Notes under the pieces: generated by a model | The model's database searches: none | Seen by the model: the letters and a program-made list of their open reading frames with translations, nothing else | Told to the model about the DNA's origin: nothing | Source of the DNA: Paenibacillus phytohabitans | GTDB lineage: Bacteria > Bacillota > Bacilli > Paenibacillales > Paenibacillaceae | DNA length: 64,000 nt | NCBI RefSeq assembly: GCF_013141775.1 | Contig: NZ_WHOB01000037.1 | Coordinates: 1-64,000, forward strand | Reading direction: 5' to 3' | In this document: positions 34,847 to 44,914 of the stretch, in pieces | How positions within the stretch are numbered: position 1 is the stretch's first letter | Layout: each line of letters starts with the position of its first letter | Position numbers and translations under genes: made by a program

Positions 34847-34876
34847 AATCCCGCCGGCTCTAGCTGTGGGTCAATC

Positions 34877-34906
34877 AACCCTGATTCTCTTAAGAGAATT
34901 GGGGTT
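34877..34906 (+). terminator. terminator of the GlsB-like gene
   Basis: AACCCTGATTCTC pairs with GAGAATTGGGGTT (one weak position) around a TTAA loop, followed by a T-rich stretch. Confidence 0.6.
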
Positions 34907-35059
34907 GTTTGGTTTGATTCCCCTTCTTAGCCGCCCGTCAAATGTACCTTCTCTTATACACCAGAGTAATCTGCCCCGCTATGTATTCCGCGCTATACTC
35001 TGTACCCTCCTTAATCCACCACATGATAATCCCCAGCAAAGAAGCTGTAATAATTTGAA

Positions 35060-35200
35060 CCACTCATCACTAAAGTGACGAGATTCCTAAGTACGGAAAC
35101 CTAATGGCTTCTAATTGATTAGGCTATCCCCGTAATTCCCACGGTTAGAAGTCTTATCGCTTCATTTTTAAGATTTAAACTTGCGTTAATATCTCGATCG
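35060..35200 (-). ncRNA. candidate TnpB omega RNA region
   Basis: In IS200/IS605 elements the guide RNA derives from the 3' end of tnpB and the following right end, with the guide taken from sequence beyond that end. Here the conserved region would cover the tnpB 3' end, the sequence with GGTTTCCGTACTTAGGAA, and the palindrome at 35063-35082. Limits are inferred from position only. Confidence 0.4.
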
Positions 35201-36279
35201 TGATGGCTTCCGCATTCTGGACAATCCCATTCACGTAAGGCAAGATTCTTAACGTCTTTATTTTTATATCCGCAACTTGAACATCGTTGACTACTTGCGA
35301 AGTTCTTGGCTACGACTACAACCTGTTTGCCGTACCATTTTCCTTTGTATTCAAGCATCCTTCTGAATTGCGACCATGACACTTCGCTAATCGCTTTGGC
35401 AAGGTTACCATTCTTAAGCATATTGCTTATGGATAAATCTTCAATTCCGATTACATCGTGGCTTTTGATGATCTCGGTTGAGATTTTATGCAAGTAGTCG
35501 CTTCTAGCATTGGTTATGTGTTCATGTATACGTGCAACTTTCTTTTTTTGTTTCTGATAGTTCTTGGATTCGGCAAGAGGACGCTTTTGCGTAAGCGCCA
35601 ACTCCTGTCTTCTAGAAAGTATACGTTGTGCATCGGCTAGCTTTGCTTCCAGCGTACGAAAGAATTTAGGGTTGCCAAATACGGTGCCATCCGACAAAAT
35701 CGCAAAATCCTTCACCCCTACATCTATTCCGACTTCTTTATTCTTTTGTTGAAGGGGCTCTACATTCGTTTCTACAAGAACAGAGACAAAGTACTTACCC
35801 GAAGGATTACGTCTAAGGGTCACATTTAAAATACGCCCTTCTACCTCACGACTTTTCGCAAAGCGAACGAGCCCAAGTTTCGGCAACTTTATCTTATTGC
35901 CTACAAGAGCAATGTTTCCATTCGTGAAATTCGTTTGATAGGACTGGGTAGGATTCTTTTTACTTTTAAATCTTGGAGCGTCATTCTGCTTCTTGAAGAA
36001 ACGTTTAAACGAATCATCTAGGTTTCTCAACGCATTTTGCAGTGAAAACTTATCCGGCTCTCTCAGCCAATCGATTTCTTTTTTCAGATTCGTGAGTTCA
36101 GAGCAGCAGGAAGCGTACGTTAATCCCCTGCCTGTTTCCCTGTATGCTTCATTCCACTGGTTCAGAAAGTGATTGAACACAAAGCGACTACATCCCATCG
36201 TTTTTGCAATCTGTATCTGCTGTTCTACGGTTGGGTATATACGGAATTTGTACGCTTTATGTGTTAGCAGGGTTCTCAC
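35119..36279 (-). CDS. tnpB: TnpB RNA-guided nuclease (IS605 OrfB)
   Basis: A 386-residue TnpB. The RuvC-type triad is complete: Asp186 in [12 protein letters not shown], Glu280 in IGIEDLSI, and Asp363 in [10 protein letters not shown]. The zinc ribbon has Cys333, Cys336, Cys353 and Cys356. The N-terminal helix-turn-helix/REC-like part ([20 protein letters not shown]) is normal. TnpB cuts DNA next to a short TAM under guidance of an RNA from the element's right end and helps keep the element (family knowledge). No disabling mutation is visible. The start overlaps the tnpA stop by 4 nt. Confidence 0.96.
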   Translation of the reverse strand: MRTLLTHKAYKFRIYPTVEQQIQIAKTMGCSRFVFNHFLNQWNEAYRETGRGLTYASCCSELTNLKKEIDWLREPDKFSLQNALRNLDDSFKRFFKKQNDAPRFKSKKNPTQSYQTNFTNGNIALVGNKIKLPKLGLVRFAKSREVEGRILNVTLRRNPSGKYFVSVLVETNVEPLQQKNKEVGIDVGVKDFAILSDGTVFGNPKFFRTLEAKLADAQRILSRRQELALTQKRPLAESKNYQKQKKKVARIHEHITNARSDYLHKISTEIIKSHDVIGIEDLSISNMLKNGNLAKAISEVSWSQFRRMLEYKGKWYGKQVVVVAKNFASSQRCSSCGYKNKDVKNLALREWDCPECGSHHDRDINASLNLKNEAIRLLTVGITGIA

Positions 36280-36677
36280 TTCACTTTCTGATTTTGAATA
36301 TATTCCCGTATCTGCTTCTCTGTGTTCTCACTAACCGTAGCTACAAAGTAAGAGGGATTCCATAGATGACCGCCCCACAATTTCTGTTTAAGTGGAGGAA
36401 ACTCTTTGAACAACAATCTTGCTGACACTCCCTTTAAAGCCTTAATCATGGAAGGAATGGCGTGTTGCGGTGAACATTCTACCAGCAAGTGAATGTGGTC
36501 GCTGTCACTTTCCATCTCCGCAATCTCAAAGTGGTTGTCTAATGCGATTTGGCTAAGGATTTCTTTAAGTCTTATCTCTACATCATTGAGCAATACCTTA
36601 TGACGATATTTTACGCACCAAACAATATGATACTGGATGGAGAATACATAACCTCGTCCATACTTAATCTCAGACAT
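36276..36677 (-). CDS. tnpA: IS200/IS605 Y1 transposase
   Basis: A 133-residue HUH-type Y1 transposase that excises and inserts single-stranded DNA. The metal-binding HUH pair is His61 and His63 in SDHIHLLVE, and the catalytic Tyr is in the C-terminal helix (Tyr126 in QIREYIQNQ). [15 protein letters not shown] is a family block. Full length with GAGGTG before the ATG, so the element appears able to move. Confidence 0.95.
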   Translation of the reverse strand: MSEIKYGRGYVFSIQYHIVWCVKYRHKVLLNDVEIRLKEILSQIALDNHFEIAEMESDSDHIHLLVECSPQHAIPSMIKALKGVSARLLFKEFPPLKQKLWGGHLWNPSYFVATVSENTEKQIREYIQNQKVK

Positions 36678-36837
36678 ATGTAGTCACCTCTTATTCATCA
36701 TAACATATGTCATTAAAAAAATCGGTTTTTTCATTGATAATAAGGCATATAAGTTATTTTTCAATCGAACACATGTCGGAAAATTAATATATCATAGACA
36801 TGCCTTATCCGAAGTTTCCTAACTTACGACTAAAGTT

Positions 36838-37299
36838 ACGAGTTTGCGAAAACTAATATATCAACCGAAGCCACTTCCCTGGTGGTGCTTATATTTCTGG
36901 CGTTCCGCCGTTTCTCAATCGTATTCTTGAGCAGGCTGCTCAAGTGCTTGGCGAAGCCCTTATGCTCCACCAATACAGCAAGAACCTTCCGGTACTCATA
37001 GAAATAATTCAAAAAGATAATCAGCTGCTGCTGTTCGTTGCTGCCTTTCACCTGTAATAACGGCTCCACCTTCTTGGACAGCTCATCAAATATCTCATGA
37101 ACCAGCTGGCGCAGCAGATCATTAATATCCTCATAATGCAAATAAAACGTTGCCCGGTTCAAATCGGCGCGCGGCTGGCGATTCTTTTGACAGTCAATTG
37201 AGATATCTCCACATTATCGGCCAACAAAGAAAAAACAGCATCCTTCAGCATCTTTTTCGAACGGATGGTTCTTGGATCAACCCTTTTGTGTTCTGGCAT
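36838..37299 (-). pseudogene. TetR-family regulator, frameshifted and truncated by the IS
   Basis: A TetR/AcrR gene starting at ATG 37299 (GAGGGATG before it) with a normal N-terminal DNA-binding domain (HKRVDPRTIRSKKMLKDAVFSLL). A 2-bp expansion in a CGCGCG run near 37170 breaks the frame; the other frame resumes with NRATFYLHYEDINDLLRQLV. The C-terminus stops after about 150 codons where the IS605 left end begins, so the ligand domain is incomplete. The operator-like palindrome at 37352-37367 still stands upstream. Confidence 0.8.
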
Positions 37300-37351
37300 T
37301 TCATCCCTCTAACTTGTTTATTTGGCACTTCATCAACGCATTCGCCCAGAC

Positions 37352-37367
37352 TGTCGATTAGTCGACA
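37352..37367. promoter_or_regulatory. relict TetR operator
   Basis: Perfect inverted repeat TGTCGA-TTAG-TCGACA between the broken TetR gene and the MFS fragment; its position suits a TetR-type divergent operator. Confidence 0.5.
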
Positions 37368-37424
37368 TTTCCGCGGAAACTGCAAATAGGATTAACGCCT
37401 AAATCCTGATATGATTCATTTATT

Positions 37425-37877
37425 CCGGCAATATGGGCGGTAACCGATTTGTCGGAATCTACAACTTATACGTATCTGATGATTCGTACCATTGGCCTGC
37501 GGATTGGCCTAAGCTTCATTACCATGCCGCTCAATACGGCCGGACTCAACGCACTGCCGAGGCAGCTGGGTACGCATGGCACCGCCGTGAATAATACCGT
37601 GCGCCAGATCGCCGGGGCCATTGGTACGGCTGTTGTCATTACGATCTATACCGTGCAGGCAACAAGTCATGCAGCAACAGTCATGCGCAGCAATCCTTCT
37701 ACTACAGCCGAGCACCTTAAATCCCTGGCCTCGATGCTGGGGGCAAGTGACGCCTATTACTTCATGATGATTCTAGCTGCCGCCGCGTTTGTAATCACCT
37801 TATTCATGCCAGTGAAGAGCAAGCTGCTGCCGGATAAAAAAGCGAATGTAGTCAGCAAGGAAGATCCTCTGCTGTAA
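37425..37877 (+). pseudogene. C-terminal fragment of a DHA2 (EmrB/QacA) drug exporter
   Basis: Only the last third of a 14-helix MFS exporter remains: TYLMIRTIGLRIGLSF, MPLNTAGLNALPRQLGTHGTAVNNTVRQIAGAIGTAVV and the final helix (YYFMMILAAAAFVITLFMP). LPxxLxxxGxAxxNTxRQIxGAIG is characteristic of DHA2 pumps. In-frame similarity begins near 37425 without a start. The N-terminal 300 or so residues are gone, so the efflux system once divergent from the TetR gene is dead. Confidence 0.8.
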
Positions 37878-37898
37878 CCGGGCTTGTGATCACAACGA

Positions 37899-37942
37899 AT
37901 AGAGAAGCACCTCTTCAGTACGTTGAAGAAGTGCTTCTCTAT
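37899..37942. terminator. long bidirectional terminator hairpin
   Basis: ATAGAGAAGCAC pairs with GTGCTTCTCTAT, extended inside by CTTCA/TGAAG. It lies between the MFS fragment and the convergent nrtR stop, touching the latter. Confidence 0.75.
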
Positions 37943-38832
37943 CAGTCCTCTTCCCAATTCCTGCGGTACAAGCGGGAAGCATGCTGCAGCGTATTCTCCG
38001 TGTAGTGATCAGTCTCAGCCACCAGACCCGCCACCTTGTCCCGGAAGGCAGCCTCCGGCAGTTCTTTGTCCAGAATTACCTCATACACCTGCTGCAGCTC
38101 CGATAAGGTAAACAGCTTAGGCATTAAGTGCAGCGCGATGCCGGTCTGCTCCGTTTCTTGGCGCAGCCGTTCGATGGCGCGGGCAATGATTTTCCCGTGA
38201 TCAAAAGCGAGCCCGTCATTGGACCGGATAGAGTAAGTGACTGATCTGGAGGCCGGCTTGGCTGTCACCGTCCGGTCTATAACCGCCGTCAGCTCTCCTT
38301 CTCCGGCACCAAGCTTAAGCTCATAAGTAAAGGTTCTGACGTATCCTTCTTCCAGCAGCTCTTTGTGCTCCCCTAGAAGCCGGTAACTTACCGTGAACCA
38401 GGCCGCATCATCGGCATCGTCCCCAGCCTTGATCTGGAACCGGCTGCTGTCAATCAGGGCCATATAGCTGCTGCTCATCACCCAGGTACGGGGGTCGCGG
38501 CCGGGATCGGTAACGGTATAGAGCTGCTCCAGGTATACATCAGCAACGCCGGTCTCCTCATACAGTTCACGCGCAGCCGCCTGCTCCCCGGTCTCATCCG
38601 GCTGGATGAAGCCGCCCGGCAGCGCCCAACATCCCAGGCTGGGATGTCCTCCCCGGCGGATGAGCAGAATGCGCAGCTCTTTTTCCGCAAGCTTGCCATA
38701 GTCATCTGACTCCCTGTCCGTTACAGTGAAAACCACCATATCCGCCGCCACCGAAGGCCGCTCATAATCCCCTGCCCGGTATTGCTCCAGAAATTCACGT
38801 TCTGTAAATCCGTTACGATCTAATAATTCCAA
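37942..38832 (-). CDS. nrtR: NrtR-type NUDIX regulator of NAD metabolism
   Basis: A 296-residue protein: NUDIX-like domain (GCWALPGGFIQPDETGEQAAARELYEETGV; the Nudix box is nearly complete) followed by a C-terminal winged helix (LFTLSELQQVYEVILDKELPEAAFRDKV). This is the layout of NrtR, which represses NAD biosynthesis or salvage genes and senses ADP-ribose. Third gene behind pnuC and nadR, which fits the role. The near-intact Nudix motif leaves catalytic activity possible. Start at 38832, 27 nt behind nadR. Confidence 0.9.
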   Translation of the reverse strand: MELLDRNGFTEREFLEQYRAGDYERPSVAADMVVFTVTDRESDDYGKLAEKELRILLIRRGGHPSLGCWALPGGFIQPDETGEQAAARELYEETGVADVYLEQLYTVTDPGRDPRTWVMSSSYMALIDSSRFQIKAGDDADDAAWFTVSYRLLGEHKELLEEGYVRTFTYELKLGAGEGELTAVIDRTVTAKPASRSVTYSIRSNDGLAFDHGKIIARAIERLRQETEQTGIALHLMPKLFTLSELQQVYEVILDKELPEAAFRDKVAGLVAETDHYTENTLQHASRLYRRNWEED

Positions 38833-38859
38833 GCGTCTCCGCCTCCCAGATTCTTTATT

Positions 38860-39873
38860 CTAGTGCTGCAGCTCTCCGAAATAGTTCTCATAAGGCTTGA
38901 ACTTCGCAAGTACATCGTCTACCTTACGCATGCGTTCTTCCAGCGTCCCCCTAAGCGTAATGTAGGGAATCCGCCGCTCCTTCAAATCTGCTATGATCTG
39001 CTTGTGAAAAACATGCCGTTTCTGGTCCCCGCTGCGGTCCCAAGTATCGTCATAAGGAATATCGTCGTCACACAGGAAAAACAGATCGTACCGCTGCGCA
39101 TTCTCCAGCGCCAGCCGGGTTAGCAGCTCCGGAGCCCGGCCGTGGTAATCCAGGGCGTACATGTAAGTGGTAATCGCATTCGTATCGGCAAACAGATACC
39201 GGTCTGCTGTAAGAAGCGCCTGTTCCTCCCGCTTGATATGGCCCACGGCAATGTCGTCAAAAGCCTCTATGCCGATCCGGCGGTCCACCTGATGCTCCGT
39301 CCAATAATCCCGCCCGTACTCGCTGGCAAAAGCCGTCCTATACTGTTCCGCCAGCGCTTCAGTAATCGTCGATTTTCCAGTAGACATCGCTCCTACAAAC
39401 ACAACCTTCGTAATTAGATCCCGGTATACAATGCCGCTTACATATTGCCGGTATTTAAAAGGATCAGAGCGGATCATGGTGGCCGATACCGGCACCTGCT
39501 GACGTGCTTCATCCACCCGCCGGTCTATTGCCCCCAGGGCAATGCTCATATGCCTGCCGTAGAACTCACTGGAATAAAAATGGGTTACCTGCTCGCCCTT
39601 CAGCAGCCCCAGAATATACTGCTCTTCCCGGATCTCATGCTCACGGTCATCGGAGTACCCGTCCGGACCATCCCACGCTTCAATTACCCGCACCGATGAG
39701 GGATACAGCCTGCGTATCCAGTTCGCCCGGATATGCAGCGGGACCGGAGAGACGGACGTTTCATAGATCACCACGATCAATTCATCGACCTCCTGCAGCG
39801 CCGTTTCGATCATGAGCTGGTGCCCTTTATGCAGCGGAGCAAATTTCCCCAGGGTTAATCCGAGTGTCTTCAT
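38860..39873 (-). CDS. nadR: NadR: NMN adenylyltransferase / ribosylnicotinamide kinase
   Basis: A 337-residue bifunctional salvage enzyme. The N-terminal nucleotidyltransferase shows GKFAPLHKGHQLMI with the HxGH-type site; the C-terminal kinase shows Walker A VFVGAMSTGKSTI. It has no N-terminal helix-turn-helix, unlike the enterobacterial form; regulation is passed to NrtR. It turns imported nicotinamide riboside into NMN and NAD. The start overlaps the pnuC stop by 4 nt. Confidence 0.95.
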   Translation of the reverse strand: MKTLGLTLGKFAPLHKGHQLMIETALQEVDELIVVIYETSVSPVPLHIRANWIRRLYPSSVRVIEAWDGPDGYSDDREHEIREEQYILGLLKGEQVTHFYSSEFYGRHMSIALGAIDRRVDEARQQVPVSATMIRSDPFKYRQYVSGIVYRDLITKVVFVGAMSTGKSTITEALAEQYRTAFASEYGRDYWTEHQVDRRIGIEAFDDIAVGHIKREEQALLTADRYLFADTNAITTYMYALDYHGRAPELLTRLALENAQRYDLFFLCDDDIPYDDTWDRSGDQKRHVFHKQIIADLKERRIPYITLRGTLEERMRKVDDVLAKFKPYENYFGELQH

Positions 39874-40547
39874 GCCAGCGCCTCCTTAACCCCTTTGTTC
39901 CAGTTATAGTAGCCGTATACCGCGTTAACCAGATAGGCACTCCACATGACGATCATCAGCAGACCTTCACCACTGCCCTCCACCGTCCGGATCACCCAGA
40001 GCAGCACCGTGAACAGATTCAGCACAATGTAGACCAGCCACTGCTCCTTGAATCTCCGCACCATTAGAATCGTGGCCACTACGGATAACACGGTCGTGAT
40101 GGCATCAATATAAGGTGAGTTCTGCGCAGGGATCAACGACAGGCTATACCCCAGCAGCAGCGCCCCGGAAATACAGACTGCCATTGTGAGGAGCATGCCT
40201 TTGGCCTCCATCTGACGCATGGACAGCTTGCCGCTCTGCATATTCTTCTTCCACATATAGAAGCCTACGACATTCATCGGCACGAAGAATAGCAGATTCA
40301 GCATAACCTCCCCGAATAATCCGTTAATATAAGCCAGGTAGGCGTAGCCGAAGGTGTTATACATCCCAAAGGCATAACTCATCAGCTTTCCCTTCGCCGT
40401 AAGCACCACGCACAGCACCCCGGTAATAAAGACCGTGAACCCAAGAAACGAATCCTTGGAAATAATTGTAAAACAAATTGCAATCAAAGTAAATATAACC
40501 AGCCAGACGATTTCGAACCCATTCCAGTTCCCTGCAATCCTCTTCAT
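39870..40547 (-). CDS. pnuC: PnuC-type nicotinamide riboside transporter
   Basis: A 225-residue membrane protein with seven helices and the PnuC pattern (YAFGMYNTFGYAYLAY, VPMNVVGFYMWKKN, ILMVRRFKEQWLVYIVLNLFTVLLW). It moves nicotinamide riboside by facilitated diffusion; NadR phosphorylation traps it. ATG at 40547 is chosen because GGAGGG lies 7 nt before it. First gene of the NAD salvage operon, with an inverted repeat upstream that may be the NrtR site. Confidence 0.95.
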   Translation of the reverse strand: MKRIAGNWNGFEIVWLVIFTLIAICFTIISKDSFLGFTVFITGVLCVVLTAKGKLMSYAFGMYNTFGYAYLAYINGLFGEVMLNLLFFVPMNVVGFYMWKKNMQSGKLSMRQMEAKGMLLTMAVCISGALLLGYSLSLIPAQNSPYIDAITTVLSVVATILMVRRFKEQWLVYIVLNLFTVLLWVIRTVEGSGEGLLMIVMWSAYLVNAVYGYYNWNKGVKEALA

Positions 40548-40594
40548 GCTGCATCCCTCCGCTTTCTGCACCTATTCTTGATCGGATTAACTTA

Positions 40595-40623
40595 TTAACA
40601 TTTTGATAATTACATTTTGTTAA
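40595..40623 (-). promoter_or_regulatory. candidate NrtR operator
   Basis: TTAACA (40595) and TGTTAA (ends 40623) form an inverted repeat with 17-bp spacing, and CATTTTG occurs twice in the same orientation (40599 and 40613), 14 bp apart. It lies about 50 bp before pnuC. Assignment is inference. Confidence 0.4.
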
Positions 40624-40756
40624 TATCAAGATAACAGAAGCTGCGGCAGGATGCAAGCCCGATTCTCCTCTCGCCAAAAAAAGAAATAGACCGCCCTCCT
40701 GTTTGGATAGCGGTCTGCTGTGCTATAGTTCTCCAAGCCGAGTATCTCAGGTATCT

Positions 40757-41179
40757 TTACAACAATACCCTATTCTCCAGTATATTTTTCAGACTGATAT
40801 GCGACTTGGAAGGTCCAAACTTGATCAGCGAATCCTGAAATTCAGCGAGCTCTCCGATCGATGCTGTCTGTACCTTAAGCAGATAATTATATTCTCCACT
40901 AATGCGGAATAAGTCCGTTACTTCAATAACCTCCCGGCAGAAGTCAGTGAGCTCGTGGCAATGCTCCGTCTTTAATAGGATAAAAGTTGTCGTCCCCCGG
41001 TTCAGCTCCCGCAGACTAAACGTCGTAACATAGCCGGAAATGATATTCTTTTCCTCCAGCTTCATCATTCTTTCTTTCACCGAAGGTTGCGACATGGCCA
41101 CCTCTTTACTGATTTGAGCTACTGACATTCGCGCGTTGTACTGAAGTAAGCCCATGATTTTCTTATCAATGTCATCCAA
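40757..41179 (-). CDS. Lrp/AsnC-family regulator
   Basis: About 140 residues: N-terminal helix-turn-helix (DDIDKKIMGLLQYNARMSVAQISKEVAMSQPSVKERMMKLEE) and C-terminal RAM ligand domain (FILLKTEHCHELTDFC, ISGEYNYLLKVQT). TTG at 41179 gives the family-typical start LDDIDKK with AGGA ten bases before; a GTG at 41200 in the same frame is the alternative, but its Shine-Dalgarno lies too close. Divergent from a VOC gene, its probable target. The 160-bp gap repeats CTATATTA-like sequences. Confidence 0.9.
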   Translation of the reverse strand: MDDIDKKIMGLLQYNARMSVAQISKEVAMSQPSVKERMMKLEEKNIISGYVTTFSLRELNRGTTTFILLKTEHCHELTDFCREVIEVTDLFRISGEYNYLLKVQTASIGELAEFQDSLIKFGPSKSHISLKNILENRVLL

Positions 41180-41340
41180 AAGATTATCTATCCTGAACAC
41201 CCCCTTAGTTAATAAACCAAATTATCTGTAATACCTCATAATATAAGCCTATATTACTATAAATCCCTTGTTATTCACATGTATTTCAAGCTTGGTTATA
41301 CCTATAATTAACCTATATTAGATAAGGGGGCGGTAATTAG

Positions 41341-43608
<2,268 letters not shown>

Positions 43609-43647
43609 CGTCCAATCCTTCTTTCATGAGAGTTCCGGTCCGCTTAA

Positions 43648-43695
43648 TTGACTAACCGGTTAGTCAAATATAGACCTGTCTAACCGGTTAGTCAA
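43648..43695. promoter_or_regulatory. paired TetR operators
   Basis: A perfect 20-bp palindrome with core CTAACCGGTTAG (43648-43667), and a second copy sharing the core (43680-43691), centres 28 bp apart, in the gap between the SDR and TetR genes. GACTAACCGGTTAGTC-type sites are common for TetR proteins. Confidence 0.8.
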
Positions 43696-43754
43696 GTGAT
43701 ATACTATTCAGTAATAATCGGATTACCGCAACTCTAGAATAAGGATGATCGAAC

Positions 43755-44318
43755 ATGAGAAATGCCGAAGCGACACGTGAGTTAATTTTAAAGACCGCGA
43801 TGGATGAGTTCTCCGCATTCGGCATTGCCGGAGCACGGGTCGAACGCATTGCCAAAACGGCCGGCTGTAATAAAAACCTGATCTATGTGTATTTTGAGAA
43901 TAAAGAAACCCTCTTCACTACGGTTCTCCAGAGAAATCTTGACCGCGCGTTCGAAGATATTCCGTTTACACCGGGCGACCTCCCGGAATATACGGCCAAA
44001 GTGTTTGATTTTGCCATGGCGAATCCCGATGTAATGCGGCTGTTGATGTGGTCTAATCTGGAGAAAAGCACGGCCCGCCCACCCAAACGGGAAGACGCCC
44101 ATATGCAGAAGGTCCAGGAGATCCGCAATGCCCAAGGCTCAGGCAGCATCGGCTCCGCCTTTCCCCCTAACTTCATCTTAACCTTAATTATGTCGCTCGC
44201 TACCGCCTGGTCGGAGTCCAATCCCTTCGGTCCTACGCTTGATCCGGATTCGCTCAAGAACCTTAAGGCCTTAAGAGAATCTATTATCCGGGCCATCACG
44301 GTGCTGCTCAGCGCATGA
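43755..44318 (+). CDS. TetR-family regulator of the SDR-AKR operon
   Basis: A 187-residue TetR protein with N-terminal DNA-binding helices (AFGIAGARVERIAKTAGCNKNLIYVYFENKETLF) and a TetR C-terminal domain of the YbiH/AcrR-type (MRLLMWSNLEKSTARPPKRED). Divergent from SDR-AKR, with two strong palindromes between. A terminator hairpin shared with the next gene follows its stop. Confidence 0.93.
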   Translation: MRNAEATRELILKTAMDEFSAFGIAGARVERIAKTAGCNKNLIYVYFENKETLFTTVLQRNLDRAFEDIPFTPGDLPEYTAKVFDFAMANPDVMRLLMWSNLEKSTARPPKREDAHMQKVQEIRNAQGSGSIGSAFPPNFILTLIMSLATAWSESNPFGPTLDPDSLKNLKALRESIIRAITVLLSA

Positions 44319-44324
44319 AATGCA

Positions 44325-44363
44325 AACAAGAAGAAGCCCCTATTTCAGGCGCTTCTTCTTGTT
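44325..44363. terminator. bidirectional terminator
   Basis: Perfect 13-bp stem AACAAGAAGAAGC / GCTTCTTCTTGTT between the convergent TetR and membrane-anchored genes. Confidence 0.85.
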
Positions 44364-44366
44364 ACC

Positions 44367-44873
44367 TCATTTGATCTCTACCCCGTACCAGCCATCCGCC
44401 AGTGTATGCAGCTTGTAGTTAACAGGCTCCTCACTATACGCCTTCTCGACCAGATCCTGACTGTCACAATATACAATATGATAGGTGCCGCCGTTCTCGC
44501 CTTCCCAGTCAAACACGAACCTTAGGAGACTCTTCCCGTTCTGTCTGCTGTACCTAAGAAAGTTCAGCTTGTCTTCTGATACCGCAATAATCTGCCCTAC
44601 CTTGCCCTGCAGGTCCGCATCTACACCATCCAGGAACTGATGGCCCACAGCATTTCCGTTATTGGAGTAGATAAAGGTATTTCCTATATCACTCCGGTTA
44701 TCGCGGCTGGTCATAAGAAGCTCGGTCTCATCCTTCACAGCCTCAAACAGCTCGCGATGATCCCTGTAAATATTATATTTCGCGCTGGAATGGTTATAGT
44801 TAATGATCACCCCTAACGCCACAATTATCACTGCAGCTGCAATGCCTATAAAGATGATTCTAGTGCGGCCCAT
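44367..44873 (-). CDS. membrane-anchored partner of the VWA/DUF3289-like protein (possible immunity)
   Basis: A 168-residue protein I do not recognise. One N-terminal membrane helix (residues 5-25) leaves about 140 residues outside the cell, with alternating charged helices and a VFDWEGENGGTYHIVY strand near the middle. It follows the 1182-residue secreted protein by 41 nt on the same strand and shares its terminator, so they form an operon. A small anchored protein directly behind a large secreted protein with a possible toxin-like C-terminus is the usual place for an immunity gene. This is inference. Confidence 0.75.
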   Translation of the reverse strand: MGRTRIIFIGIAAAVIIVALGVIINYNHSSAKYNIYRDHRELFEAVKDETELLMTSRDNRSDIGNTFIYSNNGNAVGHQFLDGVDADLQGKVGQIIAVSEDKLNFLRYSRQNGKSLLRFVFDWEGENGGTYHIVYCDSQDLVEKAYSEEPVNYKLHTLADGWYGVEIK

Positions 44874-44914
44874 AGCTCCACCTGCCTGACCTTTTCGGAA
44901 TGAGACGCTTTGAA

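Larger units (their letters stand above)
35060..36845 (-). mobile_element. IS200/IS605-family insertion sequence (tnpA + tnpB)
   Basis: A complete IS605-type element with a Y1 transposase and TnpB in a 4-bp overlapping tandem. Similar subterminal palindromes mark the ends in the same orientation: CTCATCACTAAAGTGACGAG (35063-35082) at the tnpB side and CTTACGACTAAAGTTACGAG (36823-36842) at the tnpA side; the core ACTAAAGT plus ACGAG is shared. There are no terminal inverted repeats, as expected. The left end also holds a long-range inverted repeat (TAAGGCAT at 36741, ATGCCTTA at 36800). Exact end bases are not determined. It abuts a truncated TetR gene. Confidence 0.85.

Noticed and set aside
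34809..35078. 89-codon frame after the GlsB-like gene
   Set aside because: It overlaps the GlsB end, its terminator and the IS right end; no ribosome binding site or recognisable sequence.
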